Shown one piece after another: positions 35,215 through 47,679 of a stretch of 64,000 nucleotides of DNA; position 1 is the first letter of the stretch, and every line of letters starts with the position of its first letter. Position numbers and translations under genes: made by a program. The notes beneath the pieces were generated by a model. That model was not told where the DNA came from, did no database searches, and was given only the letters and a program-made list of their open reading frames with translations. The DNA is from Cryptococcus deneoformans JEC21 (lineage: Eukaryota; Basidiomycota; Tremellomycetes; Tremellales; Cryptococcaceae), in the NCBI RefSeq assembly GCF_000091045.1, contig NC_006687.1, positions 1,342,001 to 1,406,000 on the forward strand, read 5' to 3'.

Positions 35215-37918
35215 GTCTGCTAAAGCTATAAAGGACAGATGTATTAGTAACCATTAATTGAGCCTTTCAGAGCTGAACAAGTAGCTCACCAAAACTACTC
35301 AAAAAGTTGCAAGTTTTATTTTGCGGCCTGTTGATAGAACGCTTTGAGTCTTACCTGCGTCTAGCGATATTGACCAAAAGTTACACTGTTAAAGAGGCAA
35401 AAAGCTGTTCAATATGTGCTGATTCGGGGATGCAACATCTTGGTTAATGGATTGATTTGATTAATGATATGAGGAATGAAAGGTTCTGACTTTACGGCGC
35501 TGCCGATCCAACAATCCATCGCTCGATGAGCAAAGCAGCACGAGTAATGGTCCGGTGTCGTCATGATTGGGACTCTTTGTTTTTAAGAAAGATAGCAGCG
35601 AGCCGTGAATGATGAGGACCTGGCGGTTATGCCCGCTAGGGAGAAAAGAAGTAAATTGATAAATGAATATTCAGTCCCTTCCCCGGCCTCCACCTATGCT
35701 GTCCACCGTGGATCAGCAGTTCGCTGCAAGAGCTTAGATGAAATATGGTGAGCCTGTACGTTGTTCAAGTTTCTCGAAATACCAAATGTCTCCTCGGATA
35801 GTTGAAAAGTCGTTAATATTTAGGTAGCGCAAATTAGATGAGCGGATGAGGAAGATTAATTATACCACTCGTACGTAATTAGATGCGCCCCTCGTCAAGT
35901 AACCTGTCTCTATGAGCGACAGACATGTGTGGTCCCAAGTTCCTTCGTGCTGGAATATTATTATGCTAGCACGCAAAATGCAAGTAGGAGTGCCAAAGTG
36001 TTGATGAATGATGCATGCCGAGCTGTCTACTACCTACAAAGCTTACTTCATAGTGATGGGTATCTCAATATTCGAAGCCGGCGGACCGGAACACTAGTGA
36101 CAATCTGAAAGACGGCCTTGGCAAGTGAATGTATGTTGTTGGGATCACAGCTGCAAAATGTATAACCGTTGCACTCTGGATCTTTTAAAACGAAAGATGG
36201 AAGACAGTTGCAAGACACATGAAGTCTGACTATACCACTGGGTGCGCACCAGTCGGATCATTCCTCAGTTTAATATCTCCCGAGCAAGTCGAATCACTTT
36301 TACAAAGTCCCGACACGATGCATGTCCGAGAACTTGTGTCCCCGCCAAAGATGTTACAGCACCGTCAACTTCCGTTATTGATAAATCCGCTTAAACACGC
36401 CAGAACAAAACCCATGGCAGGCCCCACCGGTGACCCCGTCATCCCCACCATGGGAATTGTGGGAATCCCATAGCGGAGTGACGAAAAGTTACGTTGAGAA
36501 CGAGAGCAACGATTATATAGAACAAATGGAAGCAACGACAACGAACGAAGCAGCAAGAAGAGAAGAGCGGAGGAAAGTCTCGTCGGGACAGGACGGCACT
36601 TATCACGGGACTTTGCGTCGGAACAGAGCGTGGAACGCGGCGCTCCGCCCAATCTCGACTTTAATAATAGGCTTCCATTTCCCAGTCCGGTGGAATACCA
36701 CCCCGAACTGGCCTCTTTTCCAGTAAGTTGGGCCGTCATGGCCTAAATTTCAAGGTACACAGGGAAATGAAGAGCTTGTGATTGGATGAAAAATCTCCGA
36801 GAAAGGGTTTTGGTCCCATTGAATGACGTTTGAAAGTGAAGTTGGGATTGATGTTGGGGGAAGAAAACCGGACCGGACTCTGCGTTTGTCAAACCCATCA
36901 AACGCTGGGCAAAATCTTGATCAAAGCAATGCATATAGGGCCGTCCCAAATTTTCTCGTCTTCATCTGTTTAACGTTCTTCACTATCTGCACGTAGGAAG
37001 AACTCGCATTCTTTGTCGTTGCTCCACAAGCAAAAAAAGCAAGTACTACAGAACTCTCGGGGTGCCGCGAAATACCAATTCGGCTCGATAGTTACCGCCC
37101 CTCCGGATCTCCTTGTTCGTCCGACGCCTTAGCCTCCCATCACGACGGCTTGGCCTGGTCAACTTTTTGTGAAAAGGTGTAGACAGATATATACACCCCA
37201 CCCCCGCCCCCGCCCCCAGACTTGACTTCCTTTCACAATATCCACGTCGACGGTCAACGCTACAAGAAGACTTTTGACAGCCAGGTGAGTTCGATTTCAG
37301 GTTGCTGGTTGAGTGCGCCGTCGTGACGGATATCGGATAAGATCATTTCCGTACCGTTTCGCGTCACAATTGATCGTACATCATCATTCGTCGACGATCT
37401 GGGCCCGTCCAGAGTTGTTCGGCCGGACTAATGTCAAGTCGTGCACTTCATATATAAGAGCATAGGCTTGGGAGACATAGCCACCTTCTTCCCCATATTC
37501 TTGCTTGCTTCTGCTTGAATTTAAGCAAAGCACGTCATCTGGGCGCGTCAATCACAACGTTACTCGTTTTTGGAACACGAAAAGAAGCAGCAGTCTTCCA
37601 GAGTTTTGAAGCTGACAGTCGCCCTACCAGCTTCCACAACCTCCTTGTCCCTTTCATTATCTGATCAACACATTGGAACATTATCCTTTGCATATCATTT
37701 CTTGTCCCAAAGGAAGAACCTCCATTACTCCACCGAAGTTGTAACCACGACGGTCGTGTGACGCCCTACCGATCACCAACCATCCTTTACCGGCTTACAA
37801 TATAGCCTATATATATCAACGATAGTACGACGCTAGCACCACTTATTTACTTCCTCCACTCTCACAGACAGCCCAAGATAGTTGTCCGTATCTCAACATC
37901 TCGTCCTCGACTACCAAT
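35215..37918. other. Longest gene-free stretch, 2.7 kb
   Basis: No supported gene. Short frames such as 36219-36473 lack domains and splice partners. It holds the promoters of the flanking divergent genes. A donor-like CAG|GTGAGT near 37284 and pyrimidine-rich sequence from 37450 to 37900 suggest a 5' leader, possibly with an intron, for the gene starting at 37919. A C-rich block is listed separately. A long non-coding transcript cannot be excluded. Confidence 0.5.
37196..37217 (+). repeat. C-rich block with four C-runs
   Basis: Runs of C at 37196-37199, 37201-37205, 37207-37211 and 37213-37217 are separated by single bases. The minus strand could fold as a G-quadruplex. It lies about 700 bp upstream of the next plus-strand start. 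Confidence 0.7.
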
Positions 37919-39097
37919 ATGATGATGGCCTCATCTGTTCTTGCCCCACCTCACTCCCGCCCCATTTCCCACACTCCTTCACCAACTGCTTCGCCCAAGC
38001 TTGTACCAGTCGCGGGCACCATGGCACCAATATCACTCTCCCTCTCCTCTTCCGCTTCTTCAGCACCTACAACCACCGCTGCCTCTCATGGTACGCTCAG
38101 TCAGAGTGCCCCCACCCGCAGCTTCGTCCGAGGACCTCAAGCAAGACCCTATGGTCCCCCTATGTCGAGAAAGAAGGAGCTCGATGGTGACACAAAGCGC
38201 TTCGCGGAGCTTGTCGTCGAGACGGTCGATGAGCGACGGAGACTTTCACTGGCTGCTAGCTCTCCAGTCTCACGCGGGAGGACGCTCGAGGGTGAGAAAG
38301 GTTTGGTCGAAATGGTGGAGAATGTAAGCTTGCAAGGCGCACATGAAGCGAGGAGCATTGAGAGACGCGGTACACAAGGTAGGATGATGAGCGGCAGCTG
38401 GGAAGCCGAAAGGGCGGACCTCATTGTCGATTATCCAGTCTGGAGCCCCGGCTGCTTCCAAGGTAAGTTACAGTTCCGTCGCGCGCCTGATCCAGAACAT
38501 TCGCTGACTCACCACCGCACAGACCTCTCTACCCTTCAATCACTCCGCGAAAAGACGCTGTCCCACATCCACCTGCTTTTGTCCCACCTCCAGAACGCCC
38601 ATCACATTCACGCGACCTATCGTCTTTTGGCACGGTCTGCCGTGGCTTGCCCCGTATCCAACCCCTCGCCTTTCTATCACGGTTGGGGCTGCATCCGCCT
38701 GGCTCCGTGTGCCTCTCAAGAGCATGGTCGAGCTGGTGCTAAAGTTCGACGGGCAAGCTTGGTTCACTCCGGCAGACCGTTGTCCTTTTCTCCAGAGCGA
38801 AAGATGAGCGACAGCGCAGTGATCGACTCTGACGATGAAGACTCGTCTCCTCACATGTCTCCGCGTACGTCTGAGATCAAGCTGAGGGAAGGCTTTTGGA
38901 GTGGAAGTGCAAGTGGGAGCGAGGACGAGGACGAGGAGGAAGTTGCCGATGTGATTGTTGCGCGAGAGATTGAGAAAAGGGGCGGTAAAGAAGGGTAAGT
39001 CATTTAAGCCTCATATTCATGTAATAACGGCTGACAATATCTTAGAATGGCCTTCTTGATGACTCTTTTTGGCCAGCCTGCAATCATTCTCACTTAA
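37919..39097 (+). CDS. Hypothetical Ser/Pro-rich protein, 355 residues
   Basis: Exons 37919-38462, 38523-38994 and 39046-39097 splice in phase. The first 100 residues are low-complexity Ser/Thr/Pro/Ala. A charged, helical region follows (DGDTKRFAELVVETVDERRR). An acidic stretch near the end (IDSDDEDSSPH, GSEDEDEEEVADVIV) may be a CK2-type phosphorylation region. The last 17 residues (MAFLMTLFGQPAIILT) are hydrophobic and could anchor the protein or bind a partner. I do not recognise a family. Intron 38463-38522 is 60 nt and in frame, with a good GTAAGT donor and a GCTGAC branch site; retention would add 20 residues without a stop. Three ATGs stand together at the start. The promoter side is the long gene-free stretch. 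Confidence 0.7.
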
Positions 39098-39881
39098 TCT
39101 CAAATTGCTACTGTTGCTCGATATCAGTGTATACATACCAATTACATCGACCAACCACATGTTGTACTATCCCCATCTCTTTCACCTCCTTCGCAACGAA
39201 GTCGAAGTCAACATCATCAATTTAATAAGGATCATCATCCGCGTTTTAGTGTACGAGGAATGGAAGAGAGTTGGCTTGTTTTTCTTACTTGAATTATACT
39301 AGTATGGCATTCCTAGCGAAATGTATTCATTGACGATGTAGATCATCACAATATATATGGGTGCGAGATCCCTAGAGTTCTTCCATTACGTAGTCGCAGT
39401 TAAACCCTAACAAAAAGAGGCCTCATATAGCAAAATGAACGAACGACGGGGGGATCTCTACTACTATTGGCCAGGCACAGATCTGATAAATGCCTGTCGG
39501 CCTTCAGCTTCAGCGCTCCTTCAAATCTTTGGATAATCTCAAACTACTGAACTTCCCATATTTACAAATGACAGTCCGCCAGAGAACTATAATGCTCCAA
39601 TTCTTCAACGAGGGTGGCGGTAGTAGATAACGACTTCGATAGTATACATCATTATGGAGACCCACCCATCACATCTCAAACTTAGGCCTCGTCAAGAGGC
39701 GTGTCAAAGGATGCACCGAAAGTAAACAAAGGTTAGTCGAACAGCAATAAAGGAGTTGTTAACACCTGCAGGCCCACAGAACAGCACTTATACCTACCTA
39801 CTGGCCGGAATGACCCAAGCAACTGCACGTTAAAGGCCAAAGATTCTCATTACATTCAGATTCCCAAAATAAGGCTGCTGG
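39098..39881. other. Intergenic, tandem plus-strand genes
   Basis: No supported gene. It contains the 3' end of the upstream gene. It may also hide an upstream exon of the next gene, whose protein lacks an obvious signal peptide. Confidence 0.45.
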
Positions 39882-41094
39882 ATGCAGCTTGGAAACGATA
39901 AGATGAGGATACCCCATCGACGCAGTGCCCCTTGGCGGTCATCTCACGCTCCACCATGGGACAAGAAACGACAGGTGTTGGGTGAAGAAGAGTTGCTTGG
40001 CAATGCAACGACGACGACAATTGATGGCGAAGAGGCGAATATTGTGCAAAGCACAGAGACTCCTGGAGAGGTCGGGGGGAGTTTGGCCAATACCATCGTA
40101 GCGAGTGCGACTTCAACAAAAGAAGAGTCCGAGTCGTTGTCCTCATCAATGATAAATGGTGTTACCAGTAGAGTCATTACTGCAGATAGTGAGGCTACCA
40201 ACCCCGTCAATACTGCTGAAACAGCCCTTCACTCTTCAGCGAGTAGTGGTCGATCAGGATCCAGTGTAACCGCTACAACCAGCTCTATATCATCAAGCAA
40301 AGGCGGCAGTATCATGGCCAATCCTAGTGATACCGGCAATGAAAAAAGCAATAGGTCAGCATCATCGTTAGCATCTGCTGCAATGAGCTCTAGGAGCGGA
40401 ACAGTAACCTCAGCGGTTCCAGTGATTAGCCTAGCGAGCGTTTTACACCCCATTCGTAAGCCCCTGGCGCTCTATTTTTTCCCTATGGCACTTCCATTCG
40501 AAGACTGAAACTGACTTGAGAAAAAACGTGTCTATGATTTAGAGGTGAACACCTTCCCGAGTGATTTCCCGGTGGAGGCCCAGACCTCGGCTTTGGTGGC
40601 TTCAGCAGGACGGGGTTATGTCTTTCTGCCCAATGATGCCCTTGCCGACAGTAGTAAGTGGTATATATATATGTATATTTATACGAAGCGTTTTCTTTCC
40701 TTCAACTGCCTTTTAGCCACTAAAACGGCTGACATACGTGTATTTCGCATTTGGTACTCGCCACACAGTGCTGCTCTTTATAACATTCTTTTTCTCTTTT
40801 CTCATCCTCACTATACTCGCTATCAAGTTCGATAAATGTCTGAACAGGAGGCGAGGAGGGGGTAAGGAAGATCAGGTGATTGGGGAGGAGATGAGGTGGG
40901 CGGAAGGGAAGGAGGTATTGGACAGCCAAATTATTTGGCAAGGGAGAAGGGGGGGCAGGGACGAAGTGGGATATGTGGGGGGAAAGAGAGAGAGGAGGGG
41001 GAGAGAGGAATGGATAGGAGGGAGAAGAGTTGAAACAGGACCGGCTTTCAGGGGGAGAGAGATGAGAGGGAGCGGGTTGAAGATCCAAGTTTAA
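39882..41094 (+). CDS. Single-pass membrane protein with Ser/Thr-rich ectodomain
   Basis: Exons 39882-40455, 40543-40653 and 40769-41094 encode 336 residues. About 190 residues are Ser/Thr/Ala-rich and likely O-glycosylated, of the type seen in fungal cell-wall sensors. A conserved-looking segment follows (VNTFPSDFPVEAQ, GYVFLPNDALADS). Then comes one transmembrane helix (LLFITFFFSFLILTILAI) and a basic, Gly/Glu-rich cytoplasmic tail. A KKRQ sequence near residue 30 looks like a Kex2 cleavage site, but no hydrophobic signal peptide precedes it. A missing upstream exon or a different start is therefore likely. The last intron, 40654-40768, was chosen because only that acceptor keeps the helix in frame. 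A role as wall-stress sensor is speculative. Confidence 0.6.
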
Positions 41095-41386
41095 AAAAAA
41101 AAAATGCCGGAAAAGAGCTCGCTTGCTATTTGGCCTTGCAGGTGGGTTGATACGATATTTTGCATTGTTTCATTGGTTAATCTTTACAATGGATGTCTAT
41201 CAAAGCTTAGAAAAAGGAAATCTAGCTGACTGTGAGAAGCATATCATCAATCAAATGAGGGTTACAACTCACACATCGCATGGCATGACCCTGGTTTAAG
41301 GCGAAAGGTGGAACAAAGTCTCAGTGTCATGCAGAAAGAGATACAACTATAAGTCCATCCAAAGAGGGACAGGGCGAGGAACCGCA

Positions 41387-43362
41387 TCACTCGGTATCTG
41401 ATTTGGCTCTAAACCTGGAATTCCGCCTACTGCCCCCTATTACACCATTCTTGGGCTCACGTACTCCTTTATTACCGCTGGCACTCGAAATTGAAAGCTG
41501 ACTCTCCCTTCTCTTTCCCAAACTTGGCCCCAATCTTGATTGGGGGATACCCAAGTTTGAGTCTCCTCCAATCGAGAGACCCAGGGCGGAGTCTTTTTTT
41601 GAGGAGAAAATGCTACCTTTCCTACTGGGTCCTTTCTCTCTCTTCCTTGTGTCTCCTTCCCCTTCCTCTTCTGCGTCAGATGTGGGAATAGAGTCGTAAT
41701 TATAATGTTCCCCAGCTCTGAAACTAGAATGACGAGATCGACGGCCAAGACCAGCTACAGGAGGTGGGATGGGAGAAGGTGTGCGGGAGAAGGGAACGGC
41801 TTCTGGATCGGTAGGTTTAGCTAAGGGTCGGTTGGGGGTGGAGGATATCTATTAATTTCCGTCAGCTCATTGCTTTCTAGCGTGAGGTCAACGGGGACAT
41901 GTTAAAGGAGAGCTTACAGTAGCCCAAATAGCAGACGCTAAGATAATCACCGTCCCCAAAGCTGAGAGGAAAGAAGGTATTGTCCCCCAAAGCACAAACT
42001 CGAATAAAAGGGAGAAGACGACTTGGAGATATATGGCGAGACCTGCTCGACCGGCTTTCTCGCGTTGGAGGCCGAGGGTTAGGAATGTTTGGGCTGCGAA
42101 CCCGAATATCTATTTAGGGAAATCAAGCATCAAGAAGGAGTGACTGGTCAGCTGGCTGAAAGAGGGAAGGGAAGGGAGGGGACGTACACCGATGGTGACG
42201 ATGAATAGAAGCTCGTGAAGGGAAGAGACCCATACGATATGACCGGGCTTAAATAGAAGCCATCTGGAAGCCATTGGTGAGTAGTCAGTTTTCATGCAGA
42301 GTTTCGAGTTGAGGTCAAGATCCCTTTTGAAGTAACTTACAGACCGCAGGTGATAGTACATGTGTAAGAAAAGTAGGTGATGGAATGAAGCGCGTGCGCT
42401 TTGTTTCCGATCCACCTGATTGTTGTATCTGACTTTCCATATCAGCCTTTCTTCGTAACCACCAGCTAGGTTTGGTTTGGTGTGGGATAGTATACTTTGT
42501 ACTTACAAGCCATGGACGCAAAGAAAACAGCAACAAAAGCCCATGTCACTGCTATTGCTCTTTCGGTCGTATCATTTCCCTCTTGATCCCCTTCCCCAGG
42601 GGGCAGGGGCAAGTCCAACCTCGTCCCTCCACCTTCTCCTGGTAAAGTGATATCTTCTCTTTTCCCTTCCCCGCCAAAGATGAATGGCGGACGGCTTACG
42701 AGCACGACGCCGACCAGACAGAAGAAGCCTGCCAGTATTTCACGTTGTGAGAGTGTCTCGTGCAGGAACAAGAAACCTAAGAGGGCGGTGACGCTAGGTG
42801 CGAGGAATTGGATTGTGACAGAATCGGAAAGGGTAAGGCCTCTGAGGCTTTGATAGCTTGACAGAAGACCCATGAAGCCGAAGAAACCGCGCAGGATGAG
42901 GATACCGCGTATGCCCGGTGGGCCGAGGAGAGGGTTAGGGTCGCGCTTGATAAGCCAGAGGGATAGGACGCAGCAGATGGCTGTGATGCCCATTCGGACA
43001 AAGATCAAAGTTGTGGTGGATATTTGGGTAGCGGAGAGAAAGTACTTGACAGTGAGACCCATGAGGACGAAGAATAATTCCGAGATGGCTACGAAGACGA
43101 GGCCGACATTTTGGGAGATGAAGTAGATAAGTCCAGGGGGGAGTTTTGCTGTTAGCCAGTCATCGACAGAGCTTGAGAACATTTGCAATCGAACAGAAGC
43201 ATTATTATCAGGTGATGGCCGACGAGTAATAGCAGTTGGCGAAGCTGGACTTGATGTGAATGAGGTCAATTTCCCTCTTTTTGGGGAGAGAGTGACTGGG
43301 GATAATGGGACAGGAGCCTGGGTCAGAGGCATTTTGGGCGAGCGGGGCGACCGTGCAGACAT
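41387..43362 (-). CDS. EamA/SLC35-type drug/metabolite transporter
   Basis: Exons 43362-42507, 42428-42341, 42263-42188, 42109-41918 and 41848-41387 encode 557 residues. About 75 Ser/Pro-rich residues precede ten predicted helices. The EamA-type repeat is seen in GIRGILILRGFFGFMGLLSS, then LRGLTLSDSVTIQFLAPSVT, then LLGFLFLHETLS, the usual arrangement in SLC35G/DUF6-type carriers. The second half has TIRWIGNKAHALHSITYFSY and AGLAIYLQVVFSLLFEF. A hydrophilic loop between the halves (PGEGGGTRLDLPLPPGEG) and a C-terminal tail of about 150 Ser/Arg-rich residues are extensions. The substrate is unknown; related proteins sit in the plasma membrane or Golgi. Splice phases are consistent throughout. 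It diverges from the DNAJC11-like gene. Confidence 0.85.
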
Positions 43363-43723
43363 GACGAGGGATTGGAATTGTCCACAGGATAGTCCTTTGA
43401 GGTTCTATCTAATCTATTTGCAGGCTTGTATGTAAACCGTCCAAGATGTTCGTTCGACTTGACTCTTTCATTATCCTCTTCCGCGCATTCATTCAGTTCA
43501 TGACAATGAATCACCCGACGAGTTACCGAAGATATCCGCGATCGGTGACTTCCGATCTAAGAGGATCGTGTCACGTGACTTAATGGGCTCTTCTTGAAAG
43601 AACAGGAAGACAGCAGGTAGGTTCGTCATCGTCGATATTCTCACTTTCATTTACTATCCACTTTGTACAGGTATGCCCAGATAGCCTCACATAGAACATA
43701 TACCACGAGAGATCATATATACC
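43363..43723. promoter_or_regulatory. Divergent promoter, transporter and DNAJC11-like gene
   Basis: The 361-bp gap separates two genes read away from each other, so it contains both promoters. A TCACGTGA palindrome at 43571-43578 is an E-box/CACGTG core of the kind bound by bHLH factors. Its function is inferred. Confidence 0.5.
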
Positions 43724-45994
43724 ATGAGCTTCGATCCGGGCCCATCCTCAAATTACTACCGCAACTTTGCTTCGTCGGCCGACGGTCCTCTTCAACCCCC
43801 ATCTCCTCCCCGTTCGCCCATTCTCGGAGCAACTCTTCCTCCGCAGCAAGTCGAAAGGGACCTTTACGCTCTTCTCAACATCTCCAAAGATGCGTCGGAG
43901 GCTACCATCCGAGATCGATACCGTTCTCTCGCTACGACATTCCACCCCGACCGTCAGAGGAGCGACCGTACTCGAGAAGCAGCGCATGCTCAATTCACCG
44001 AGATCCAAAGAGCTTACGAGATCCTCACCGATCCCAGGAAGCGTGCGGTGTACGATATGTTTGGAGAGGAAGGTTTGAAGACGAATTGGGAGATCGGACC
44101 GAGAGTGAAGACTCCAGAGGAAATGCGAAAGTGGTTTACGGCGCAGGCGCATGAGAAGCGTGCAATGGAGGCGGAGGCGCTTGTGAAGCCAAAGAGCGAC
44201 TTGGAAGTCGTCCTCGATGCACGGGCCGTGTTTCTCTCCAAAAAAGTGTTCCCAGACCCTAATGCCGTCAAACACGATCCCATCTCAAGAGTCTTGCGTA
44301 TCCGACCGGGGCGAACAGTCTTGAAGCATTCTTTTGAGATGCCTCTATCGCCAAACACGCAGTTTATTGTCGAAGGCCAAGCCTTGTCGAGGAATGGTCG
44401 CGGAGGTGCCAATGTGCTGGGTACAGTGAAACACCAATTCTCTCCCAAATTCTGGGTTGAGACCGGGGTTACTTTGATGCATCCCCGGATAGGGAAAGTC
44501 AAGGCAACATATACAGTGGACGAGGATCAGTATGTTACTGCAAGTGTTGTTCAGTCTACCTTGACTGCTCCGCCCCAACTGGGATTCACCTATGGGCGAA
44601 GACTGTACGCCGACACTACAGGTTTCATGTGTACGTCCTTTATCCTTTTTAACCTTTTGAGCTCAACTAAACTTCTGCAGTGTACGAGCCCGGATCCTTC
44701 TCCGTCGGTCCATGGGGCCGCAACCGCCCGGAATCGCAACTGAACCCATCTTCCCTCTCCATCGGCCTCACCAACGCTAAACGTAACGGTGCCGGCTGGA
44801 CAGTCCAAACCACCGCAGGTCTTGCCAACAGCCAGATCACTGCCGATTGGTCGACCCCGATCCCGGGGGGGCTGAAAATGAAATTTGGCGCTGACATTGG
44901 TTTGGATCAGTCGATCGCTGGGTTCATCACTGCTGAGGGGAAGGTGACGGATAATGTCAAAGCTGGGCTGATTTTGCAGATGGAAATCGGTGGAGGGATC
45001 ATCCTAAAAGTCAAGTAAGTATACCTTTGCTCCCTTTCATTCTTCAAATTCAAGTGCAAACGAACCGATAACATGTACTTTGCAGGATCAACCGTCTTGG
45101 TCAAAAGATCTCTATCCCTATCCTCCTCGCTGAGAGGCTAGACCCCGTTATCCTTCTCGGTTCCACCCTCATCCCCGCTGCAGTCTACGCAGGTATCTAC
45201 AAACTCTATCTCTTACCGCGCAAGAAACGGGCTTTGAAGGATAGGGTGAAGGAGTTACGGGAGGAGAATAAAGAGTTTATCAGGCAGAAGAGGCAAGAGG
45301 CGAGGGATGCGGTGGATGTGATGGAGAGGTCGGTGGAAGTGAAGCTGGCGCAGGAGAGGGACAGGAATGGTACGTTCCTTTTTTTTTTTTTTTAGTTGGC
45401 TTTTTTTTCAGTCTCTCCCCCCTCCTTTTCGTTCTTGTCCTGCTTCGATTTGCGTCCCACTAACACGAGGATAACACCAGGTCTTATCGTCATCTCCGCC
45501 CATTACGGACTCGCATCCTCATTCACTGAACGTGGTATCATCGTTTCTGAAAAGATTGACCAAGAAGGAGAAGGAGAGATTATCGATGTGACGATCCCTG
45601 TGCAAGCGCTTGTTCAAGATGGAAGGCTGTATATTCCTGGAGGCAAGGGAAAACATAACATCATAGGGTTCTATGTAAGTTTTTTTGCATTTCATAAGAG
45701 TTTGGAGCAGGGCCGAAAAATGGAAGAAGAAGAGAAAAGTCATGACAGTACTGGATGCTGATTGTGGGTACTCTTGAAATCCGCAGGACCCGTGTATAGG
45801 CGAAAACAAGAAATTAAGAGTGAGGTATCTGTTTAGGGGGAAGATGCATGAGGTTACGGTGGATGATACGAGTCCGTTGAGAGCACCTGTTAGGAGTGAG
45901 TTGCGTTTTTCTATATATCCCGTCTTACATTTTCGTTGTTCGTTGTACTGATATTTGGTCAATCTTTTTCTTAGCGCACGTTCTCGAGGTATAG
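43724..45994 (+). CDS. DNAJC11: DNAJC11-like J-domain protein
   Basis: Exons 43724-44630, 44681-45014, 45086-45369, 45481-45674, 45787-45895 and 45975-45994 encode 615 residues. The J-domain occupies about residues 45-110 (DLYALLNISKDASEATIRDR), with the HPD tripeptide at 74-76. A long beta-rich middle (GRTVLKHSFEMPLSPNTQFI and later repeats) and a C-terminal DUF3395-type region with a coiled coil (KDRVKELREENKEF) follow. This is the order of animal DNAJC11, which associates with the outer mitochondrial membrane and the MICOS complex and supports cristae. A hydrophobic helix (DPVILLGSTLIPAAVYAGIY) precedes the coiled coil. The final exon encodes only seven codons. The same organellar role is likely, by homology. 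Confidence 0.9.
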
Positions 45995-46402
45995 ATGCCC
46001 TTGGCTCCGTTTGGCTTCACACGGCAGACCTAAGGGGACGAGTAGGAGGTGTTCGACGAGTTGATACTAGTGCGGGGTGATCGGGGAGGGGAGGGGAACG
46101 AAGGAGAGGTTGATTGAATTACTCGCAGCTCGAAAACAAAAAGACGATTTTTTGCATACGCATTGATTTTTCCGACTTAAAAAAAAGGGACCGAATCCAC
46201 TCGTCACCTGGTGACAATTTGGGTTATCGCGGCGGGAGTTTTTGGTAGTCTTCTCAAGTTTGATTTATGATGATGCTGCTTTTCATTGTTTCAAGCCTGT
46301 GGTGTAAGATGGGGCTTGTGCACGAAGAGCGGAAGATAAACGCATGCATTACCCTCCTCTTCGGCCCCCTCTAAGAAGCACTCTCCACTCATGAACTCGC
46401 AT
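45995..46402. other. Convergent intergenic region
   Basis: The 3' ends of the DNAJC11-like gene and the uL22m gene meet here. No gene is supported. Confidence 0.55.
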
Positions 46403-47365
46403 CTACCAAGTCCACCCGCTAACGACCTTCCGCCTCAACGGTGTATCCTCCCTAACGGCGCCTGCGCTCTTCACTCTCCCCAAATCCCTCTTGAACTGCT
46501 TTTCCTCCTTTTCAGACGGGGTAAGACCTTCGCGGATGACGAGGTGGATACGCGCAGAAGGGTGGTGTTTGATACCGTATTTACCGCGGCCTTTGATATC
46601 GATACGGGCTTCTTTGCGGCCTTTGGTGACCCATGCTTCGGCTGTTTCAAAGAGGTGGGGTTGGTCAGTTGAGCTGAAGTTAGTGGGTGAAAGGGGAAGA
46701 CGCACCAACGACAAGTTTATCCCTCTTCAAACTCTTATCCACCGCATGATCCCTCGCGAGCGCCAATGTACTCTTCACCCACTTACTCGCCCTCTTCTCC
46801 GAGAACTGCATCTGCACAATCGCCTCATCTACCGGCAGACCTGCGATCTGGTGGGAGAGTAAGCCGAGTTTGCGGTGGGAGATTTTGTGCGCGGCGGAGG
46901 CGTAGCGGTGTTCGGTCCAGGTATTGTTGGGGAGGCCGCGTTTCTTCATTTTCTTGGAGAGTTTGGGCTGGGTGTCGCCGGGAAAAGCGGAAGGCGAGGG
47001 GGCGAAGAGAGAGTCAGAGGTGGTCTCGCCGGGCGGGGAGGAGGAGGAGGGTTCATCGATAACGGAGGCAGATTGGTCTTCGGCGGAGTCGGATTTCCAC
47101 GTGGGGAGGGTGGGGAGGTAGCGGCCGAATCCGGAGAGGTTGAATGCTCTGCCAGCATACAGCAGAATGTGAGCGGGCAAATAAAGAGAACAGGAAAGGC
47201 GGACAGACATACGTTCGCACCTGGCCGAGAGGGGCTCTGCGGAGGGGAAGAGGGCGTGATGGGCCGGGTAATGACGTGCCGGCGACTTGCGCGATGTGTC
47301 AGCACGGGGCGCTCGCGGGGACCAGCTAGCTCACCAGAGAAAAGGGATCTAAAGGGCCTCGCCAT
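46403..47365 (-). CDS. MRPL22: Mitochondrial ribosomal protein uL22m
   Basis: Exons 47365-47335, 47236-47221, 47148-46706 and 46641-46403 encode 242 residues. The uL22 core is evident: HKISHRKLGLLSHQIAGLPV, DEAIVQMQFSEKRASKWVKS, then AEAWVTKGRKEARIDIKGRG and KYGIKHHPSARIHLVIREG. The last stretch is the long beta-hairpin that lines the exit tunnel. The N-terminus MARPFRSLFS is a plausible mitochondrial presequence. Exon 2 is only 16 nt. The correct acceptor for it was chosen because the alternative 3' site 57 nt further upstream throws the rest out of frame. An acidic Ser/Pro linker (about 35-70) is typical of fungal versions. It diverges from the transporter gene at 47680. Confidence 0.9.
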
Positions 47366-47679
47366 CTTGTTTTGTCACTGTGTATAGTTTTCAGGCAGTC
47401 CCGATGAAAGAGAAGGATCCCGTTTGCGGGTGGAAAAGAGCGGGTACGGGGAAATGCCACGTAATGGAGTGGGCTGTGCACGTGGAAATAAGAGAATTAG
47501 GATATTACATAAGTAAACAGTGTTTACTTTTTCGGGTGCCTCGAACTATAAGCCGGTGTAAATAAAGTTGTATTCGCGTGTTTTTGCGATCCAGAGCTGC
47601 AACAACTTTGTCCGCTTTTAAACGCAGTTCTTCTTCTTTTTCTCGCCGACTCTCAGCGCCTGTAATATACCCACCAACA
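47366..47679. promoter_or_regulatory. Divergent promoter, uL22m and sugar-phosphate transporter
   Basis: The gap of 314 bp separates two starts read in opposite directions. A GCACGTGG E-box-like site lies at 47477-47484. No further element is assigned. Confidence 0.45.

Noticed and set aside
41440..41748. Minus-strand frame in a different phase of the transporter tail
   Set aside because: The splice at 41848 and the frame ending at 41387 continue the transporter without interruption; this frame is a shadow.
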